Shown: one piece after another, positions 22,733 to 34,945 of the stretch | How positions within the stretch are numbered: the first letter of the stretch is position 1 | How the letters are laid out: the number at the start of each line of letters is the position of its first letter | Position numbers and translations under genes: made by a program | Source of the DNA: Calamus simplicifolius | Lineage: Eukaryota > Streptophyta > Magnoliopsida > Arecales > Arecaceae | Length of the DNA stretch: 64,000 nucleotides | Direction: 5' to 3' | Assembly (NCBI GenBank): GCA_900491605.1 | Contig: UESW01004362.1 | Span: 175,997 to 239,996 of the forward strand | The notes under the pieces: model-generated | Database searches by the model: none | Told to the model about the DNA's origin: nothing | The model's input: only the letters and a program-made list of their open reading frames with translations

Positions 22733-25700
22733 TCACTTGAGAGAGTTCTCAATATCAATCACGAAACGATACTTCACATCTCTTTTTATAAGCCTTTCAA
22801 GTGCCTCATTGATGTATTGGATATTGATGAGTTCAATTTCTGGGTATACTTCGTTTGCCGCACAAAATTCCAGCATTGCTTGCGTGTCTTTGGTACCTTT
22901 AGTCATACTCCCAGCAATACTTCTAGAACCTAGCCAAAGTAATTTCTAGTCAAATATGTTAAAATTTTGAGCCACCATTACAATCTCATTTTGCCTTGGG
23001 GAAAAGAAAATTGGCTACTAGAATGAACAAAGTTACTTTAGAGAACAAGAAGAGTACCAAAGCAAAGACTTCCAGGCTGCAGACGGACTTCACTTGGGAA
23101 GCCCACTAGGACCAAAACTCCACAAACCTTCAGAAGTGACATGTAAGGATCAAAGGGGTGATCACCAGAAGCAGTGTCAATGATGAAGTCCAGGGATTTT
23201 GTCATGGACTGAAACAAAGAGAGCATTAGAAGCCAGCAGTGAGCAAAGCCATTTCCAAAGAATTTTCAGCTGTGCAGTAATGGTCTCTACAGAACTTCTT
23301 TACCTTTCCCATGACAAAAATGTTTATGATTCTGAATATGGAAAAAAAATTTCCTGAAGATTTAAGGTAATTCAAATGTAGGTGATTTTGTATGCTGAGA
23401 TAGCTTCGTCCAGTCATTGCCATGTATAACAGACAAATGATGAATTTTTGTATATCTCTTCAAAATAAACAGAGGGTTTTTCTTTTTCTAAAAAAAAAAG
23501 CCTAACGATTTAGACAGAAGAATCTTAATTTCAAATATTTATACATGAAACAAAATTTAAAATTGAGATCATAAAAAGCAGGACACCGATATCTTTAATA
23601 GGTTTATTGTTAAACAAAGTTTTGGTAACAATACAATAGAGTTTTAAATTATTTCATCACATATTTATAGAGAATGAGAAACTTCAAATCTAGCTCCCAA
23701 AAATTTGAAAAAGCAGCTTGAAACACAGAAGGGTGTGCTAAAGAAACAATGGTTTGTATTTACCTCCATCTGATGCTTGTTAGATGAGATTACAAATTTG
23801 TCAACTCCAAGAAGTTTTAGCGCCTCCTCTTTCTTGGATTCACTTGTACTGAACACTGTCACTTTCAAACCAAAAGCTTTTCCAAACTTCACTGCCAAGT
23901 GACCAAGGCCGCCTAACCCAATGACTCCAAGAGATTTACCAGGTTGGTTCATCTTATGGCGCATCATGGGAGTGTATACTGTGATTCCAGCACATAGCAA
24001 AGGTGCTGCGAAAGCTAATGGGTAACCATCAGGTATCCTGTAGCAGAACCTGTGCATTCATAGCCAATAAAATAGAAAATATCAGCACATAACCGTTTAT
24101 GCACAGCTAAATATTTGTCATGCACTTGTTTAACTTAGTAATTCTGAATGACAAAGATCACCTCCTAGTCAAAGGAATATACGAGCCACATTTAACAGAA
24201 AGAAATCACAAATATGCTAGTATAATGGTGAGGACTTTGTCCTCAAACATTACTATAAAGTACAATAATTTTAGATTCTTAATGGAAGAATGTTGAAGCT
24301 GATAAAAACTGTCCTTACATGACATGAAAAATAGCTTACTTCTCTTTAACTATGATGTGGTTGGAATATCCTCCTTTTGTGATTGTGCCATCTAAATCAG
24401 GTTTGTTGAAAGTAAAAATCGCTCCTTTCGAACAATGAACTTCTAGAAAATCATTACAGTATTCGCACTCTCCGCATGAATCAACATATGTGCCAACACC
24501 AGCATGATCACCAACTTTGAAACCTTTAACATCTGAACCAACTTTCGTAACAACTCCAACAATCTCATGCCTGAAACATAGGTAGCTAAAGATTTAAACA
24601 TAGATACATATCTTGAAAAATCTGTCTGATAGTTTCATTAAGAAATATGACAAGTAACACATGCTGCTTAAGTTGTTGAAATTCTTACTGTCTCATCATT
24701 CTTTTTTGGAAACACAAAGTAATTTTCTAAAGTATGTTGCACTTTTCATCATCTCTCTAATGAAGACCATGCTAACTACCAATACAGTTGCTCTTCTAAC
24801 ATCAATATTATATTTTATAAAATAAAACAAGCAAAGCTATACTGCAACTTGTATACAACCATTATTTCTTACCATCATAAATTCCTTCACTAATTTCTCT
24901 TCTTCAGTTGAATGAGTCAATACTGGTTTATTGAAGTTCAAGTGAAGGAAGGCAAACGGACAAGATAACATTTTCCTCAAGTATCACTGTTTCTTAAAAG
25001 AAAAGTTTGTGTCCATTTTGTATTAAGAGTAACATGGCATATATCATGCTAGATTTTAGCATTGAGAACTTACAGCTTATATTATATGAAATAAGAATAT
25101 TTTCATTTTCTCAACCCAACTCATCTAAGCGTTTCCCCAGTTACATGGGGTTGGTTCAAATATTTTCACTTTATGGTACAAATTAAACATAATTTTGTGC
25201 TCACTTTATAGTATGCTTCTAAAGTTTTCAATTTTTCAGATTTTTTCTATTTCAAAATCAAGTGCCAGCTTTTCCTCATCGGCAGAGGGGAGGCGGCGTT
25301 GTTGGTGTGGTTAGGACTCATGACTAGATGGTAATTACAATGGTATCATGATCTCCAAAGTATGCTGATCTCAACTTGATGTAGTTGTCCAAGCTAATTC
25401 AATCAGTAGGAAATAAAAGCTCAATGTTCACTAAATTTTCCATCATTTCATTCAAACCTCAATTTAAATATATTATTTCATGATATTTGGCCTCAACAAG
25501 CTGACTTGTCATCGACCTTTCATATCATGCAACTTGTATCAACTCTCTGCCAAAGCTAAGCTATATTAAATTTCTATCTAACATGATGGAGTTTTATTTC
25601 TTTCATGTATATTTATTCTTAAAAGTCTAAATATTTAACCATGTCTCCACACTCCAATATGAGCATCATTCAGTATGGATGTACTTGTTTTCCCTGAACT

Positions 25701-27893
25701 TCAAAGTAGCTTCTGCATTTATCAAAATGCCCACTATTACAACAGTGACAGCAAAAGTAAGCATATTCTCAATGTCTCATTTTGTGGAACAACAAATTTT
25801 TATAGCTAGCCAATTATAGTTTTAAAACCAAGATGTCATATGCATCAAGAAAAATTGGATATTAGCAAAGCAATTTTCTTTTTGCCTTTAAAAAAAATCA
25901 GTATTGAGTCAACACCCTCCTTAATATTTGCAATTGGGATTGTTGAGGAACATCTATAAACTAGTATCTACATGAGAATAGCGCAGGTCACCACTGAACA
26001 GAGATCATCCCTTGTCTTTTATTTGAAATTTAGTGGTGAGCAAGCTGATTACAAAAACATCACAATCAACATTCTGTAACTTGACACTAAGCATATCTTC
26101 CCAGACCAAGGTTTTTTTTTTTTGGCGGGGTGGGGGGTTTATTGTGCATGCTCGAGAATCTAATCACAATTATAAACATTCATGAATTATTTGTTTGACA
26201 TATTGTCTACACCAAGGATTCAAATCTTGACGGGATAAGGGATGAGATGGCCATCTCGTCTTTTCTTAGAAAGATTCTGGAATTGATCTCAGCCATCCAT
26301 CCTATCCTATCTCGGCCATAATACATTATACTGTCAATCCTAATAGATCTAATTTATCATAAAAATAAAACTTTTAAAGTGAAAATATATTAAAAAATTA
26401 AAAAATACTAAAATTTCATAAATAATCTTTTAACAAGTTTTTTCCCTCCAAAAATTTCTTCTAATTCAATTGGAGCCTCCAGTGGTATTAACATATTAAT
26501 CATCAAAATCTAGTTCATCATAGAATTGATTAAGTATATTCAACGCCATTGAAAAAATAAGTATTCTTACAGCATTCATGTAACAATCTTTCTTCTTTTA
26601 CAATCATACTCTTTTGCTAAGGCCAGGAAGTCTCATCTTTGCACTTACTATAGTAAAATTTCAAGCAGATATCTTCATTCATTATTGGCATAGCTTTTGA
26701 AAAAAGAAAATGATGCAAAATAGTTGAGTAAAGAAAGACATACCCAGGCACCAATGGGTACTTTGAGTCACCAAGCTTATTTCGAGTCCAAAGGACATCA
26801 GCATAACAAACTCCACAATGCGTTATTTTGATATGAACATCATTGCTTCTGAGAATTCTGCATGGCTTTCAGAAGAATTTAATGATGGCTCATGATAAGA
26901 CTGTTGATTTAAGATAAATATCTTACAACAAAGTCATATAAGCCAAAAAATTATCTAATTATTAAAAATTAAGAACAATTCTAGTGCACATTCAGAAGGT
27001 TGAATAAGAAACATGAGGAAATTAATAGAATTTTAAGCAATTTCACAAATTATTTATCCATTTTGGCCAATTATAGTTTTGCAAATTCCAAATTCAAATA
27101 AAAAAACATCAATATACCTTGAGGCATAAACTTCAACCACCTCGGTTCTCAATGATAAAGCAACAAGTATGACAAACGTATGCTATGCTAATATACTAGA
27201 ATATGCTATAATTCTGCATGACAATTTTACTACTAATATAATCACAATAGCCATGAAAATTGTAGTAGTAGTATTTTCAACAGAATCCAAATTGAGCATG
27301 TAGTGTTATTTAGAACTTAGTCACCTGAAGCGAGTGCCCATGTGGCAGCAAATTTGGGTGCGAGTGCGGGGAAGCAGGTATTTTGAAACTATTTTTTGAA
27401 TAACAAATCATTTAGAAAGCATAATTACCAGGGATGAGTTTTTAGAGAGATTCTGAAGCAAGTGCACCACCCTATGTGACAACTTGCTGCTACTAAGATT
27501 TGGAGAAGTACGTTGCAAATATATGATAATAAGAACTTTTGGAAAAAAAAAATATCAAATGAGCACAATTCAGCATGTAAAAATCTGCATTTGTTTAATT
27601 AATAACTGTATCCAAAAAATTATTGGTTGAACAATTCAGACATCATAATGCATAATTTTATATGTCTATCTTCTTGGAAATGTCCATCTGAAATCAACAG
27701 TATAAGCTCGCTCAAAATAATGTGTAAATACAAGAACTTTAGATCTATCCTTCCTGTTGTTGACAAACAAATTAGAAAGAACTCATGCACTATAAGAGGT
27801 GCACCTGCGATTGAATCTGTAAGGTGAAAGAATTCCAGAAGGATCTCTTGCGGCCCAAGCTAGACAATCTCCACTGCCAATTTCAGTGTCCAT
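22733..27893 (-). CDS. CAD1: Cinnamyl alcohol dehydrogenase, CAD1-type (six coding exons)
   Basis: Zinc- and probably NADP(H)-dependent dehydrogenase of the medium-chain family; the family reduces cinnamaldehydes to monolignol-type alcohols in the cytosol. CAD1 members are a divergent class whose lignin role is uncertain. Exons, all with GT-AG borders: 27893-27805, 26857-26744, 24570-24340, 24049-23764, 23208-23058, 22929-22733. They sum to 1068 bp, 355 codons plus stop, the usual length. Visible are catalytic-zinc ligands C47 (THCGVCYAD), H69-E70 (GHEIVG) and C164; structural-zinc cysteines C100, C103, C106 and C114; the Rossmann motif GLGGLG at 189-194; and STS at 212-214 with K217, which in CADs holds the NADP phosphate. 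No stop or frameshift was found. The start ATG is the first in the exon and gives a normal N-terminus. Flanked by hAT and LTR debris, it is the only apparently functional gene here. Confidence 0.93.
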
Positions 27894-28255
27894 TGCTAAG
27901 ATATCTGCAACTATAAAAAAAGGACAATGCCATGAAGACGTTATGTGATGCAGAGAAAACCAATATGTGCACCCAAGGAATATTATTATCAGAATTTACT
28001 AAACAACAAATATTAGCACAATCAGATGTCCACAGCAAAAGTTGTGTAACAGGCACACTAAGTCGTAAGATTTTCCTTCCACTCAGACAAATACCATGCT
28101 TTATATTTATCTTAATCATTACTCAACAACTCGAGAAAATAAAAAGGACTAAACAATTGCCAATCACACAATTGATTTCATTTCTTATAATTGTACCCGT
28201 TGAAGCATTTGGCAGGAAAAAAAGCTAAATCCTACTGATTAGAGATAAAAATGTA

Positions 28256-28320
<65 letters not shown>

Positions 28321-28990
28321 TCTTGGACTTCTCTTAAATGCTAAGAACCCAAATAAAGCATGCAAGATTAGATGGGCATTGCAACAAATTTTTTTTATAA
28401 AGAAAATGGAAGCTAAGACTCTGCCTGACTTCCCAAAGATCAAATCATAGTCAAATCTATCAACAGAGAAGCCTTTCGGATTTGAATCACAATTGTTCTG
28501 CGGTTCTTGCTATTGTGGTACCCCTAAGATCAAAATATCTCAGAGTATCCCACGGAAGAACTCCAAAAATTCTACCCGTTTCATTACTTCTACGATTTTC
28601 ACATTTGCTTAATCTCTTTTGGGTATCTTGGACAACTTGTGGGGTTAATACAAAGAATTGGCCCCTTGATCCCCATCTAGGAATTAAGAACAAGACGAGA
28701 CTTTTATCATGAAAGAACTAGTCCGGTATCAATGATCACATTTAAGACCTAAACTACTAAGAACAAGAATTTCACAAAAAGTAAAAGCCAAATAAATAAG
28801 GAGCAAAGATTGCAAACCATCACAGAATATATGATATGGAAAAGAAGAATTCTTAGAGGAGCAGAGGCAGAAATGGAAGGCTCGATACGGCTACCTTCGA
28901 TGACAATGACTGTCGGGAGTTTTGGCTCTGCTGCCGTGCCTCGGGAGAGAGGTTTTCGATCTGAGGAGATGTATTGCTGTGCTGTCGCAA
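27894..28990 (-). other. CAD1: CAD1 5' untranslated region with an intron
   Basis: On the minus strand an untranslated exon of about 90-100 bp (about 28990-28895) ends at a good donor (gaag|gtagcc, intron from 28894). The acceptor tagttgcag|atatc at 27906/27905 leaves 12 untranslated bases before the ATG. The 989-bp leader intron contains a (CT)n(CA)n microsatellite. Inferred from splice signals and the upstream TATA box, without transcript data. Confidence 0.55.
28258..28320. repeat. (CT)n(CA)n microsatellite in the CAD1 leader intron
   Basis: About 39 bases of CT repeat (28258-28296) run directly into about 24 bases of CA repeat (28297-28320) on the plus strand. Compound dinucleotide arrays of this length are usually polymorphic. 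Confidence 0.95.
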
Positions 28991-29009
28991 GAGCTATGGC
29001 CTTTCCGCC

Positions 29010-29017
29010 TATTTATC
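29010..29017 (-). promoter_or_regulatory. CAD1: TATA box of CAD1
   Basis: On the minus strand gataaata is set in a GC-rich context (cctcgataaataggcgg), about 25-30 bp upstream of the proposed first untranslated exon. No competing TATA box was seen close to the coding start. Confidence 0.55.
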
Positions 29018-29099
29018 GAGGCGGGAAACAACAGCCTAGACGCAACGTCCGCGTCGTCGTTGAATCCCTGCGATGTCCTCATTGCTGACGTATTTTAGG

Positions 29100-29619
29100 T
29101 ATGATTTTTTATATTTATTATCTATTAGTGTCTTTCCAATGACTTTGTGATATACCTTATAAATCAATGGTCTCCATCATAAATCAAACTTATATTCTAA
29201 ACCAGTGTTATCTTATTCTTTTATTTTATCAGCGCTAGATATGAGCAGAACCTGGACTTCCTTGGATCGGTCTTAGATACCGCATCCCTGACGTCAGAAA
29301 AATTAGACTCCTCCACACAAAAAAAAAAGAGTTTAAAGCGTCTACCATTTTTTGTTATTATTATTTTTCTTTTGGATGCATGTCTGAACGACATGGTAGT
29401 TATCTATTCATTTTTTTCCCTTTTATAATTAAAAGTTAACCTGCCGTGGGGTTGGCACGAATGTAACATCTTGAAAATTTTATAATTTTTATAATATTAA
29501 TAATAATTTTATTATAATGAAAGTTGGATGATTCTAATAATATGAAGGACTCACTTACTACTATATAGGTTCATTTTTTTTGCTTCTTATGTGTTTAGGC
29601 TTAGCAAAGGAATATGTTA
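29100..29619. other. Sequence upstream of CAD1; probable Copia LTR remnant at its right end
   Basis: AT-rich upstream region with no gene. From about 29560 (ctatatagg, a possible TATA box) the sequence may be the left part of the Copia LTR that continues after the nested element at 34427. That link is inference from position. Confidence 0.35.
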
Positions 29620-30279
29620 TGATGGGGCAAACACCCAAGCAGTGCCAGCAGCTGCATTGTAGGGCTCACATACCTGGCTCCATCATTGTCTACACAGGAC
29701 AACAAATATGCGATGTAGGGGACATATCTGGCGAGCACTGTAACGGCCGCCCATGCCCTGCAAGCCTGCAATAGCCTGCAGCAACCATCCAAATCAAGTG
29801 GCCACCTACTCTGATGGAACTTGATCCACCAACTATGCAGCCATCCATATTAGATGGGACATAGCTTGCAACTCTGACAAATCACATGGAGGCCAACCCC
29901 ACTATGCTGCCCCCATCATCAATGCTTTGACAAGTGATCATGCCCCAAGACTGGCAGGCTTTAAGCATCAATAAAATAGGTAAGAGAGACCCTCGACCAG
30001 GTAACCACAACAACTCAACTCAACATACAACTCCAAAACGCTCATACGCTCAAAGAGAGCATCTCTCTAAGCCTCTCTCCTTCTCTTTCGAGCTTTCTCA
30101 AGCTCACGGCTATTTCCTAGAGCACTGACTTGAGCATCAGAGGGTTTCCACTGGAATCTTCGGTCCTCGGGAATTTTGCAGGCTCCCAAGCATGAGAAGC
30201 TCACTGGAAGATCCTTGGCTTGCCAGAGAAGACGACCGGATGCTCGCGGATGCTTAAGGAGGGTGATTTGGTGACAACA
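29620..30279 (+). mobile_element. 5' LTR of the LARD-like element
   Basis: Begins TGATGGGGC and ends ...GACAACA. From the phrase agcagtgcc onward it matches the 3' LTR almost throughout (tgtctacacaggacaacaaa, ctctccttctctttcgagct). It lacks about 260 bp present near the start of the 3' LTR (33520-33785). Confidence 0.85.
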
Positions 30280-30282
30280 GAT

Positions 30283-30299
30283 TGGCGCGCCAGGAAGGA
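30283..30299 (+). other. Primer-binding site of the LARD-like element
   Basis: ttggcgcgccaggaagg lies three bases after the LTR end. The tggcgc core is typical of Gypsy/Tat-type primer sites and differs from the tggtatcagag sites of the Copia elements in this window. Confidence 0.65.
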
Positions 30300-30303
30300 G
30301 GGC

Positions 30304-30860
30304 AAAGAATGGATCATCAGCAATGCTAGCTTGCAGATTCTCACTCCCCTTTAGATCAAAACGATGGATCAAAAGGATGGTGATGACAAGAGACCAAGAA
30401 GCTTTCGCTAGTCATGCTAGTGGGGAACCCACAACGAGTCGGGCAACAGGACGCCAGCTCTCTGCTCCACCATCGCCACCACTTCAAGCCACTCAAGCAG
30501 ACCAGCTTGCCGCCATCATTCAATAAGTCTAAACATTAGTGGCAGCTGTCCAGAGACTACAAAAGCAGCCTCAAGCTCATCAACGAAAGCAGCCTCAAGC
30601 TTAAGCCATCGGTAAGAGTACCTTCAGGCTCATCAGCAACTTCAAGCTCAAGCTCAAGAGCGGCAGGAGCAAGAGTTCACTAGCAAGAGTGCCACCATTC
30701 GCCGTCCAAACGGCCCTATGCCTCAACTGGTTCTTTGTCCTTGGAAATCCGAAGAGATGATCAAGGATCAAGATGGTCATGCACAAAAGCCCGAGTTCTT
30801 CAAAGTTTTGATGCCTGGCTCCCAGGAGGAAGCCCAATCAAGGGCACCGGTGTCTCCATT
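30304..30860 (+). pseudogene. Possible gag remnant of the LARD-like element
   Basis: A short frame (ATG 30323) encodes a Ser/Thr/Gln-rich stretch (ATGRQLSAPPSPPLQATQAD) and then a glutamine-rich coiled-coil-like region broken by stops at 30523-30525 and 30602. This resembles the N-terminus of Gypsy Gag proteins in composition only. No capsid core or zinc knuckle could be read. Confidence 0.35.
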
Positions 30861-31840
30861 CCAATCAATATGATTCACTGGGGGGCAGACCACCAGTAGG
30901 TTGAGGTATTCAAATCAGCAGAAGGAGACGAATTCCTTCAAAAACATTTCATAATGACCACCTCTACTCAGCCGATGGTGTTGGCCTTAGCCTTTGCCAC
31001 TCGGCCCTATTTGCAATAGCCTTGGTTACGCCGCCAGCTCCACTTATCAACAGCAATGCCATGAGCTGTATTCTTTCCAAAGCCTACAATGCGTAAGGTA
31101 CCACAAGGATTAACTGGATCCAAATGATCACTAGCTAGCCTTAATTAACATCCAACTAGTTGAGTGGGCCATGATGATGACAAGTGTCTCATGCAAGGGG
31201 AGGTTGTGGACTCAGCCATGACCCTTTTCTCCCTACTGGCCCATGATGGCCTCCCTTCTCAAAGTTGATAGTGGCAACCCTAAGAGGACGTACCATGATT
31301 ACACTCCCTGGCCTCCTGCATGCATGCATGTCATAGCAACCACATTACCCTCCTGGGCTCCCTGTATACAAGCACGAATGCAATGGCAACGTGGCAGATG
31401 AGCATGAGAGATGAGGAAACCATAACGAGAGACTCTAGCTCCTAGCTTCATCCCAACACCCGAGTCTGCTCTGACTTCTCCCCCGTAGGTGTCCTGATCC
31501 AGCACTGGGCTGCTAGATCCCACTCCACCATCTCGATCCTCTTCAGGCTGCCAACTTCAGTTCCCAACTTTAGCATTCGACCCGACCGTGGTCTCCCCTG
31601 ACTATCTTCTGCGTAGACTCCTCCTAGAGCATGTACATCAAGAAGGATGAGTCGAGAAGATGGGCATGCTCTGCTCTATCAAGCCTAAAGGCCGAAGTCA
31701 AGACATGAATGCAAGGAAACAAGAGTGCTACGAAAGCTAAGTACACTATGCTTAAATAAAATATTTTCTTTCATTGATACTTAAAAATATCATGCAGTAA
31801 AGACCGACCTCAGCGTCAGCAACAAAGACTGACCCCAGTA
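30861..31840. other. Internal region of the LARD-like element, nothing recognised
   Basis: No conserved frame in either direction. Single-copy-looking sequence between the gag-like start and the tandem arrays. Confidence 0.45.
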
Positions 31841-32400
31841 TTGGCACAAAGAAAAAGGCTCCCGAGCATGATTCTAATAGCTACTCTCGGGTCACCCTCT
31901 GGGGTTCAAAAGGCTCCCAAGCATAGTCATAGCACATTCGGGTCACCCTCCAAGATTAAAGGCTCTCAAGCATGGTCACAGCACCCTCGGGTCACCTTTT
32001 GGGGTTCAAAAGGCTCCCGAGCATGATTCTAATAGCTACTCTCGGGTCACCCTCTGGGGTTCAAAAGGCTCCCAAGCATAGTCATAGCACATTCGGGTCA
32101 CCCTCCAGGATTAAAGGCTCTCAAACATGGTCACAGCACCCTCGGGTCACCTTTTGGGGTTCAAAAGGCTCCCGAGCATGGTCACAGTACCCTCGGATCA
32201 TCCTTAGGGGTTCAAAGGCTCCCGAGTATGGTCCCATCCTAGTGACTCTCGGATCACCTTTCGGGGTTCAAAAGGCTCCCGAGCATGGTCCCATCCTAGT
32301 GACTCTCGGGTCATCCTTTAGGGTTCAAAAGGCTCTCGAGCATGGTCCAGCACCCTTGGGTTACCCTTTGGGGTTCAAAAGACTCTCAACAGCCTTAACG
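31841..32400 (+). repeat. Tandem repeats of about 52-57 bp in the LARD interior
   Basis: About ten imperfect units of the type aaaggctcccgagcatggtc, acagcaccctcgggtcaccc, ttaggggttc. A larger unit of about 170 bp (about 31855-32020) is itself repeated almost exactly at about 32010-32190. The 161-codon frame across the array (31972-32457) mirrors the repeat and has no domain. Confidence 0.85.
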
Positions 32401-32654
32401 TCATCATCACAACCTCAACAGCTTCATTTCTACCTCAGCGGCTCAATTCTGCCTTAGCAACCAACGACCAACTGGAAAGGTCTACTCCAACATCGGCACT
32501 CAGAGCCCGACACCAGGTCAGTATCAAGACCGACTACAGAGTCAGCCTCAACTCCAAGCTTCGCATTCTGCCCCAGTAAACAACCCCTGCAATTGGCTCT
32601 ACATTTTCGACTTCATGACTCCTAGAGCATGTATGTCTAGAAGGATAAGCCAGG

Positions 32655-32990
32655 TTGCATCAAAACACAAAGAAAAAGGCACCTGAGCATGATACAAGCA
32701 CCCTTAGGTTACCCTTCGAAATTCAAAAGGCACCTGAGCATGGTCCAAGTACCCTCAGGTCACCCTTTAGGGTTCAAATGGCACTTGAGCATGGTCTAGG
32801 AACCATCAAGTCACCCTCCGGGGTTCAAAAGGCTCTTGACGGCCTCAACTTTGCCTCAGCGGCTTCATCATAGCCTCAACGGCATCTTCACAGCCTCAAC
32901 GGCTTCATCTCAGCCTTAGCAGCACCTTTATAGCCTCAACGGCTTCGTCTCAGCCTCAACGGCTTCAATTCTATCTCAGCGGCCAATGGC
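32655..32990 (+). repeat. Second tandem array in the LARD interior
   Basis: About four related 52-bp units (aaaggcacctgagcatggtc) are followed, from about 32835, by short repeats of cctcaacggcttcatctcag (about 20-24 bp period, at least six copies). Repeat-only; no gene. Confidence 0.8.
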
Positions 32991-33485
32991 CAATCGGGTA
33001 AGACCTTTGTTTAAATTATACACTTGCAACATACTGCTGGTCACTTTCAACCATCCAAGAAGAAGCCTCAAGTTAGCTCATGGTTGGAAGAGATCAATGC
33101 CTCAGCTCATAGTTGACAAGGCTAACTGCTCCCAGCGGCCATGAAGACCCATCCAGCTCATAGCTAGGAGAGGTCAACTCCCGATTCATAGCTAACGGGC
33201 ATCCACTTTCAGACTCCGCATCGGGAGAGGATTATTGGCTGCCAGTCAAAGGTAACCAACTTACCTCCAATATTGCTTAAAGTTTTTTGAGCAAGCAAAT
33301 GCATAGCTTCAGAGAGCATGCAGATGTCCACACAAGGCAAACAAAAATTATCCAAAGCAAGGCAAAAAAAATCTCTCCACTAAGAAAAAGTCAAAGCCAA
33401 AGCCAACATGCAAAGGCAAGACCAAAGGTAAAAATTCTACACTCCTTTCGCTTGGCGAGTATAAGGCATGTGATCGCATAAGCTC

Positions 33486-33503
33486 AGAAGTATGGGGGGC
33501 ATC
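33486..33503 (+). other. Polypurine tract of the LARD-like element
   Basis: agaagtatggggggcatc directly precedes the 3' LTR start TGATGGGG. This is where plus-strand priming would occur. Confidence 0.65.
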
Positions 33504-34426
33504 TGATGGGGCCACTAAATCCCATAGGGCAATGGTGACCCACTCGGATCGGACTCCCAGTTAGCCACCCGGATCGGCCCTCTTTCGGCCAGCATCGGCC
33601 AACATGCCTCCGCCAGCTTCAGCCTCGGCCAACATACCTGGGCTAGTTTTAGCCTTGGCCAGCCTCAGCCTTGGCCAGCATGCCTCGATCAGCATATCTC
33701 GGCCAGCATGCCTCGGCCAGCCAGCTTCAGCCTCGGCCAGCATACCTTGGCCAACTTCAACCTCGGCCAGTCGGCCTCAGCAACCACCTAAGCAGTGCCC
33801 CAACGGCTGCATTGTAGGGCCCACGTGCCTAGCTCCATCATTGTCTACACAGGACAACAAACACGCGACATGGGAGGCATACCTGGTGAGCGTCGTAACA
33901 ACCGCCCACGCCCTGCAAGCCGTCTACAGCAACCATCCAAATCAAGTGGCCACCCACTCTGATGGAACTTGACCCACCAACTATGCAGCTACCCATAGTA
34001 GACGAGATATAGCCTGCAACTCTGACAAATCATATGGAAGCCAGCCCCACTATGCTGCCCCCATCATCAATGCTCTGACAAGTGATCATGCCCTAAGACT
34101 GGTAGGCTTTAAGTACCAATAAAATGGGTAAGAGGGACCCCCGACCAGGTAACCATAATAACTCAACTCAACACAACTCCAAAATGCTCATACGCTCATA
34201 GAGAGCATCTCTTTAAGCCTCTCTCCTTCTCTTTCGAGCTTTCTCAAGTTCACGGCTATTGCCCAGGGCACTGACTTGAGTGTCGAAGGGTCCCCATTGG
34301 AATCTCTAGTCTCTGAGACTTTTTGCATGCTTCCAAGCACGAGAAGCTCGCCGAAAAATCCTTGGCTCGTCGGAGAAAATGACCGAACACTTATGGATGC
34401 TCGAGGAGGGTGATTTGGCGTCGACA
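33504..34426 (+). mobile_element. 3' LTR of the LARD-like element
   Basis: 923 bp from TGATGGGGCC to ...GTCGACA. It contains a block (about 33560-33785) of some ten repeats around cggccagcatgcctcggcca that is missing from the 5' LTR. The remainder aligns with the 5' LTR with many C/T and G/A differences, suggesting an old, methylated insertion. Confidence 0.85.
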
Positions 34427-34945
34427 GATTAGGTTAACCCAAATACCACTCATATTTTTACCCTATTTCTTCGTCACTCTAACTTAGAAGAAAAAAAGAG
34501 AGAAGAGGAAGAGAAAAAGAGGAGAAAGAAAAAATTGAAGGTTTTCTCTCTTGCTATAAGAATAGAAGAATCTTGGGTGGCAGAAGAACAAAGCCATTTG
34601 GAGGACTTTAATTAAAGAGTGAGCATTAAATCCACTTTACTGGGTTATTATATATTATGCTCTTCAACTGTTTCTTTTTTAAGATTGTGTTTTGTCTTTG
34701 TTAATGAGTTTTTCTACCTCTTATTTTTTTTATTTTTATTTAAAAAAAAGTTTTTTCTTGTTATCCTAGAGTTATTAGTTCTCTTGATAGTTATATGCCC
34801 CTATTATTAACTGGAAAAAACTTCATAATCCTGTTATCTTACATAGTGGATGAAATTATTTTAAGCTTGATCCATGGGTTTTTCCTTTATGGGGTTTCCA
34901 TGTAAAAGTCTTCGTGTTCTTTGTCTCTTGATTGTGCTTTTATTA
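34427..34945 (+). mobile_element. Copia-type LTR remnant
   Basis: The block tagtggatgaaattatttta, gcttgatccatgggtttttc and gggtttccatgtaaaagtc (34845-34910) follows the layout of the R/U5 part of Tork/Ale-like Copia LTRs. A purine-rich leader precedes it (34485-34550). It is interrupted on the left by the LARD-like element and on the right by the CACTA terminus at 34946. Confidence 0.5.

Larger units (their letters stand above)
29620..34426 (+). mobile_element. LARD-like LTR retrotransposon without recognisable pol
   Basis: Two LTRs (29620-30279 and 33504-34426) flank 3.2 kb that encode no recognisable protease, RT or integrase. The primer site tggcgcgccagg after the 5' LTR and the G-rich polypurine tract before the 3' LTR set plus orientation and suggest a Gypsy (Tat-like) relative. 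Flanking five bases are tgtta (left) and gatta (right), at best an imperfect target duplication. It would need enzymes from another element to move. Confidence 0.8.

Noticed and set aside
25110..25150. Short dispersed-repeat wording (ccaactcatctaagcgtttccc) as a SINE in a CAD1 intron
   Set aside because: Only about 40 bp match a phrase common in plant repeats; no A/B boxes, tail or target duplication could be shown.
28482..28712. Two overlapping frames on opposite strands of about 70 codons
   Set aside because: They lie in the proposed leader intron of CAD1 and have no recognisable domain.
28810..29088. 92-codon plus-strand frame at the CAD1 promoter
   Set aside because: It overlaps the minus-strand TATA box and untranslated exon of CAD1, and its sequence has no known domain.
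31841..32457. Open frame of up to 161 codons in the LARD-like element
   Set aside because: Follows the 52-57-bp repeat period, with no recognisable retrotransposon or host domain.
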